In this document: positions 61,119-64,000 of the stretch, piece after piece
Numbering within the stretch: position 1 is the stretch's first letter
How the letters are laid out: the number at the start of each line of letters is the position of its first letter
From: Puccinia triticina
Lineage: Eukaryota > Basidiomycota > Pucciniomycetes > Pucciniales > Pucciniaceae
Direction: 5' to 3'
Length of the DNA: 64,000 nucleotides
Assembly: GCF_026914185.1 (NCBI RefSeq)
Contig: NC_070571.1
Span: 496,001 to 560,000 of the forward strand
Notes under the pieces: model-generated
The model's input: only the letters and a program-made list of their open reading frames with translations
What the model was told of the DNA's origin: nothing
Databases searched by the model: none
Position numbers and translations under genes: made by a program

Positions 61119-63089
61119 GGCCCTGTTTGGCACCAATATAAATACGGACTTACTTCGCGCACTGCAGAAAACTCTTCGCGCACTGTGGGGGTCGTCGTCT
61201 CAACGTCCAGCCCCCAGTGCGCGCTTTTGCCACGGCTCTTTGCGCACTGCATTTTCCGCCAAAAAAACGGCTTGCATTTCTTGAGATATTTTTTGATGAA
61301 TAAAAAAAATGACTTTTTATGATCCCCCTAAAAAATAATCATGTCATTTAGGGGTCTCCTTGAGCCTAGAGAAAATTGACATGAAAAAATCATATTTTAA
61401 CGCGGCAGGGACCTGTAATACCGCTTCCTGTGCCCCAGTAGCCCCAAAAATTTCACAGTATCATGGTACATGTGCAAATTCATGACCTGATAATTTTCAG
61501 AATTTTCACCAGCTTTCGTTTAGCCCAAATAGGTATTGCGTTTATTATTTTGCGTATATGTATAACTTTTTTGTTACACACAACAAAGGTACAAAATTTT
61601 GAGAGCACAGAAAAATATGCTTCAAATTAATTCCCTGAAATTCCTAGCAATAGTGTGTCATTATAAAATGAGATATAAGGGGTGCGCAGCAGGCTTAGTA
61701 GGAAAATTACTGCTAACTGTATAGCTTTTTTGTTACACACCCAAACAGTCCCAAAATTTCAGAAATTTTTTTCCTTGTGGATATTCTCCGCGCCATAAAT
61801 TTCTTGGCAATAGTGTGTCATGATAACATGAGATGTAGTGCGGCGGGCTTAGTTGGAAAATGACTGCTAACTTATCTCATGTTTTAATGACACACTATTG
61901 CTAAGAGCTTTATGGCGCGGAGAATATGAAAAATTGAAACATTGCTGAAAATTTCAGACTGTTTCAGCGTGTAACAAAAAATCGATACATGTAGCCGCCA
62001 TTTTCCTACTAAGCCCGCCGCGCACCCCTTATATCTCATGTTATCATGACACACTATTGCCAAGAAATTTATGGCGCGGAGAATATCCACAAGGAAAACA
62101 TTTCTGAAATTTTGGGACTGTTTGGGTGTGTAACAAAAAAGCTATACAGTTAGCAGTAATTTTCCTACTAAGCCTGCTGCGCACCCCTTATATCTCATTT
62201 TATAATGACACACTATTGCTAGGAATTTCAGGGAATTAATTTGAAGCATATTTTTCTGTGCTCTCAAAATTTTGTACCTTTGTTGTGTGTAACAAAAAAG
62301 TTATACATATACGCAAAATAATAAACGCAATACCTATTTGGGCTAAACGAAAGCTGGTGAAAATTCTGAAAATTATCAGGTCATGAATTTGCACATGTAC
62401 CATGATACTGTGAAATTTTTGGGGCTACTGGGGCACAGGAAGCGGTATTACAGGTCCCTGCCGCGTTAAAATATGATTTTTTCATGTCAATTTTCTCTAG
62501 GCTCAAGGAGACCCCTAAATGACATGATTATTTTTTAGGGGGATCATAAAAAGTCATTTTTTTGATTCATCAAAAAATATCTCAAGAAATGCAAGCCGTT
62601 TTTTGGGGGAAATGCACAGTGCACGAAGAGCCGTGGCAAAAGCGCGCACTGGGGGCGGGACGTCGAGACAACGACCCCCACAGTGCGCAAAGAGTTTCTC
62701 GCACTGCACAAAGTATGTCTGTATAAATATAGGTGATATAATCGCCAATTGATTCAATAAAAAATACAAAATTCAACATAAAGCCTCCAAATCTTCTTTG
62801 TAGGCAGCCTACAGTGCTGTTCTCTTCAAGTGATAACTTGGATTCAACTGATTCAGCCATCTTTGGCACCATAATACCATTATATCACTTTTGACCAATA
62901 TGAAGCAATATAATGGTATGATGGTGCTCAAGATTTCTGAATCAGTTGAATCCAAGTTATCAGTTGAAGAGAACAGCACTGTAGGTTTCCTACAAAAAAA
63001 ATTTGGAGGCTGTATGTTGAATTTTGTATTTTTTATTGAATTAATTGGCAATTATATCACCTATATTTATATTGGTGCCAAACAGGGCC
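61119..63089. mobile_element. Near-perfect 2-kb palindromic element, Harbinger-like ends
   Basis: Termini GGCCCTGTTTGGCACC and GGTGCCAAACAGGGCC; flanks ATA and TTA fit a mutated 3-bp TWA duplication. The left arm (61119-about 61867) and right arm (about 61996-62722 plus the last 26 bp) are reverse complements with few differences around a 130-bp centre. Each arm carries a subterminal module with GCGCACTGC words, shared with 13976-14070 and 22800-22915. It also carries two internal copies of a unit of about 165 bp (TTTTTGTTACACAC ... GCAATAGTGTGTCAT ... GGCTTAGTAGGAAAAT). No open frame of note. A second palindrome interrupts the right arm. Confidence 0.85.
62730..63063. mobile_element. 334-bp palindrome nested in the right arm
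   Basis: TAGGTGATATAAT at the left and ATTATATCACCTA at the right begin two arms that are complementary throughout (AAAATACAAAATTCAACAT; GAACAGCACTGTAGG) to a centre near 62900. The opposite arm (61130-61145) lacks it, so it is a later insertion; a TA duplication is possible but blurred by the AT-rich flank. Confidence 0.75.
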
Positions 63090-63276
63090 TTAGATGATTT
63101 CAATTTTGAAGACCACTAATGTAGCTGAGCTTCTTGGCTACTCATCACATTTTCTACAAAGTTGTTTGGATGAGTTTTGGCAAAGACATGGCCAAACAAG
63201 GAAGGTGTAATTCTCGTGCCAACAAATTCCATTGCTTCCTCAAGTCCCTCCTTTGGAGGCCGCCTTGCATCTAGCC

Positions 63277-63346
63277 TAACTAAGCCTCTCAAACAGAGGG
63301 GGGGGACCCCACGTCCCGAAGGGACTCTCCGTAGGAGAGGCTTATG
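63277..63346. mobile_element. Short MITE, TAAGCCTCTC / GAGAGGCTTA ends
   Basis: A 70-bp GC-rich foldback. It contains CTCTCAAACAGAGGG, the uninterrupted form of the site into which the hAT-like element went in the relative at 38592. Confidence 0.6.
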
Positions 63347-63855
63347 ACTTATGTCATACTTTTTGCCTAAGAGTTTGGGGCTTTTGTGGCTTCTTATGCC
63401 CTTTTTTCCTTTCGTCCTCCACACAGCAAAAACTGACAAGCCTCTGCTGAAGCCCTGAAGGGTCAATATAGCTGACCATCTTGGCTTCATATCCATGTCC
63501 TCATAATGAGGATTGGATGCATGAGCTGGATTGGCCAAGGCATATTGACCAGAGCTCGGAGAGCTTGGATCCCGTGGAATTGAATTGAATGAGCATACTG
63601 TTTTCCAAGGTCAGTTCAATCCACACATGTCATACAGCCCAGAATACCCCAAAGACCATAAGTTTGGAGGGTCATGGGAGGAGAATGCTTGGACTTCCAG
63701 AGACTTGTGTAGCAGCAAAAGATAGGGAAGAGTGAGACGAGTTTCATGATCCAAAGGGCATGCCTGGGGCCCTTTGGGAACAGGGTCAAAATTTGAATGG
63801 CACAAAACACCCACCAAAAGGCCTCAAACCCTCAGGCTAAAAAGTGGACATGAGT

Positions 63856-63955
63856 CCCAAGTCCCTCCTTCGGAGGTCGCGCTTCGCGCAAGGGCGCTTC
63901 GCGCCAGCCCTGGCTGTACCAGGGCCCTCCGAAGTGGGGGACTTGTGTTAAGTTA
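63856..63955. mobile_element. GC-rich hairpin MITE (AAGTCC / GGACTTGTGTTAAGTT)
   Basis: AAGTCCCTCCTTCGGAGG at the left, GCGCTTCGCGC hairpins in the middle, and CCTCCGAAGTGGGGGACTTG at the right. Related to 37926-38012 and 2322-2428. It is followed by a poly-T run to 63974. No gene. Confidence 0.55.
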
Positions 63956-64000
63956 GGCCTTTTTTTTTTTTTAAAGTGCTATTGATTTCACATACCGCAC

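Overview
The window reads as repeat-dense, gene-poor nuclear DNA of a basidiomycete, most likely a rust fungus (Pucciniales). That assignment is inference. It rests on a Ty3 lineage typical of basidiomycetes (RT motif FIDDGG), a chromodomain Ty3 element, a Ty1/copia element, short GT-AG introns in two gene fragments, and the very high transposon load. I see no intact host gene and no rRNA, CRISPR or prokaryotic feature.

Layout. 1-7.8 kb: small GC-rich and foldback MITEs, a truncated chromodomain Ty3 remnant (3356-4668) cut by a MULE-like MITE (4669-5104), and a three-level MITE nest (6099-6689). 8.6-13.7 kb: an array of self-complementary units, invaded by a Harbinger-like MITE and by a gag-only LTR element (9732-13710). 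13.9-23.7 kb: a foldback structure (arms near 13960-14422 and 22461-22935, array between them) split by a degenerate basidiomycete Ty3 element (14423-21519) that has lost its 3' LTR. 23.7-38.6 kb: further arrays, LTR-like fragments, AT-rich filler, and minus-strand fragments of a glutamine synthetase-like gene (about 30155-30618) and a pyruvate carboxylase-like pseudogene (34329-34790). 38.65-45.66 kb: a hAT-like element with an 8-bp target duplication, containing a hairpin array that holds a copia element (39132-45209). 46.5-47.0 kb: a second MULE-like MITE. 48.6-57.2 kb: a hairpin array holding a nearly intact, young chromodomain Ty3 element (49333-56046), which itself carries a solo LTR (49567-50496), plus a Harbinger-like MITE (56316-57010). 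61.1-63.1 kb: a roughly 2-kb near-perfect palindrome.

Two themes stand out. First, at least eight loci are tandem arrays of units of the form word / short spacer / reverse-complement word, each locus with its own word. Most of the larger transposon insertions sit inside such arrays, often with the target duplication still readable. Second, translation and priming signals are legible. Both Ty3 elements have a -1 frameshift signal (slippery heptamer, short spacer, stem-loop holding the gag stop). The chromodomain element has a primer site complementary to its own LTR, as in Tf1-type self-priming. The copia element's primer site matches the anticodon arm of initiator tRNA-Met.

How the parts interact: the elements form a relative chronology (array, then element, then solo LTR or MITE inside it). 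Most coding regions are decayed by in-frame stops, commonly UGA where related proteins have Arg. Only the 49.3-56.0 kb element still has open gag and pol.
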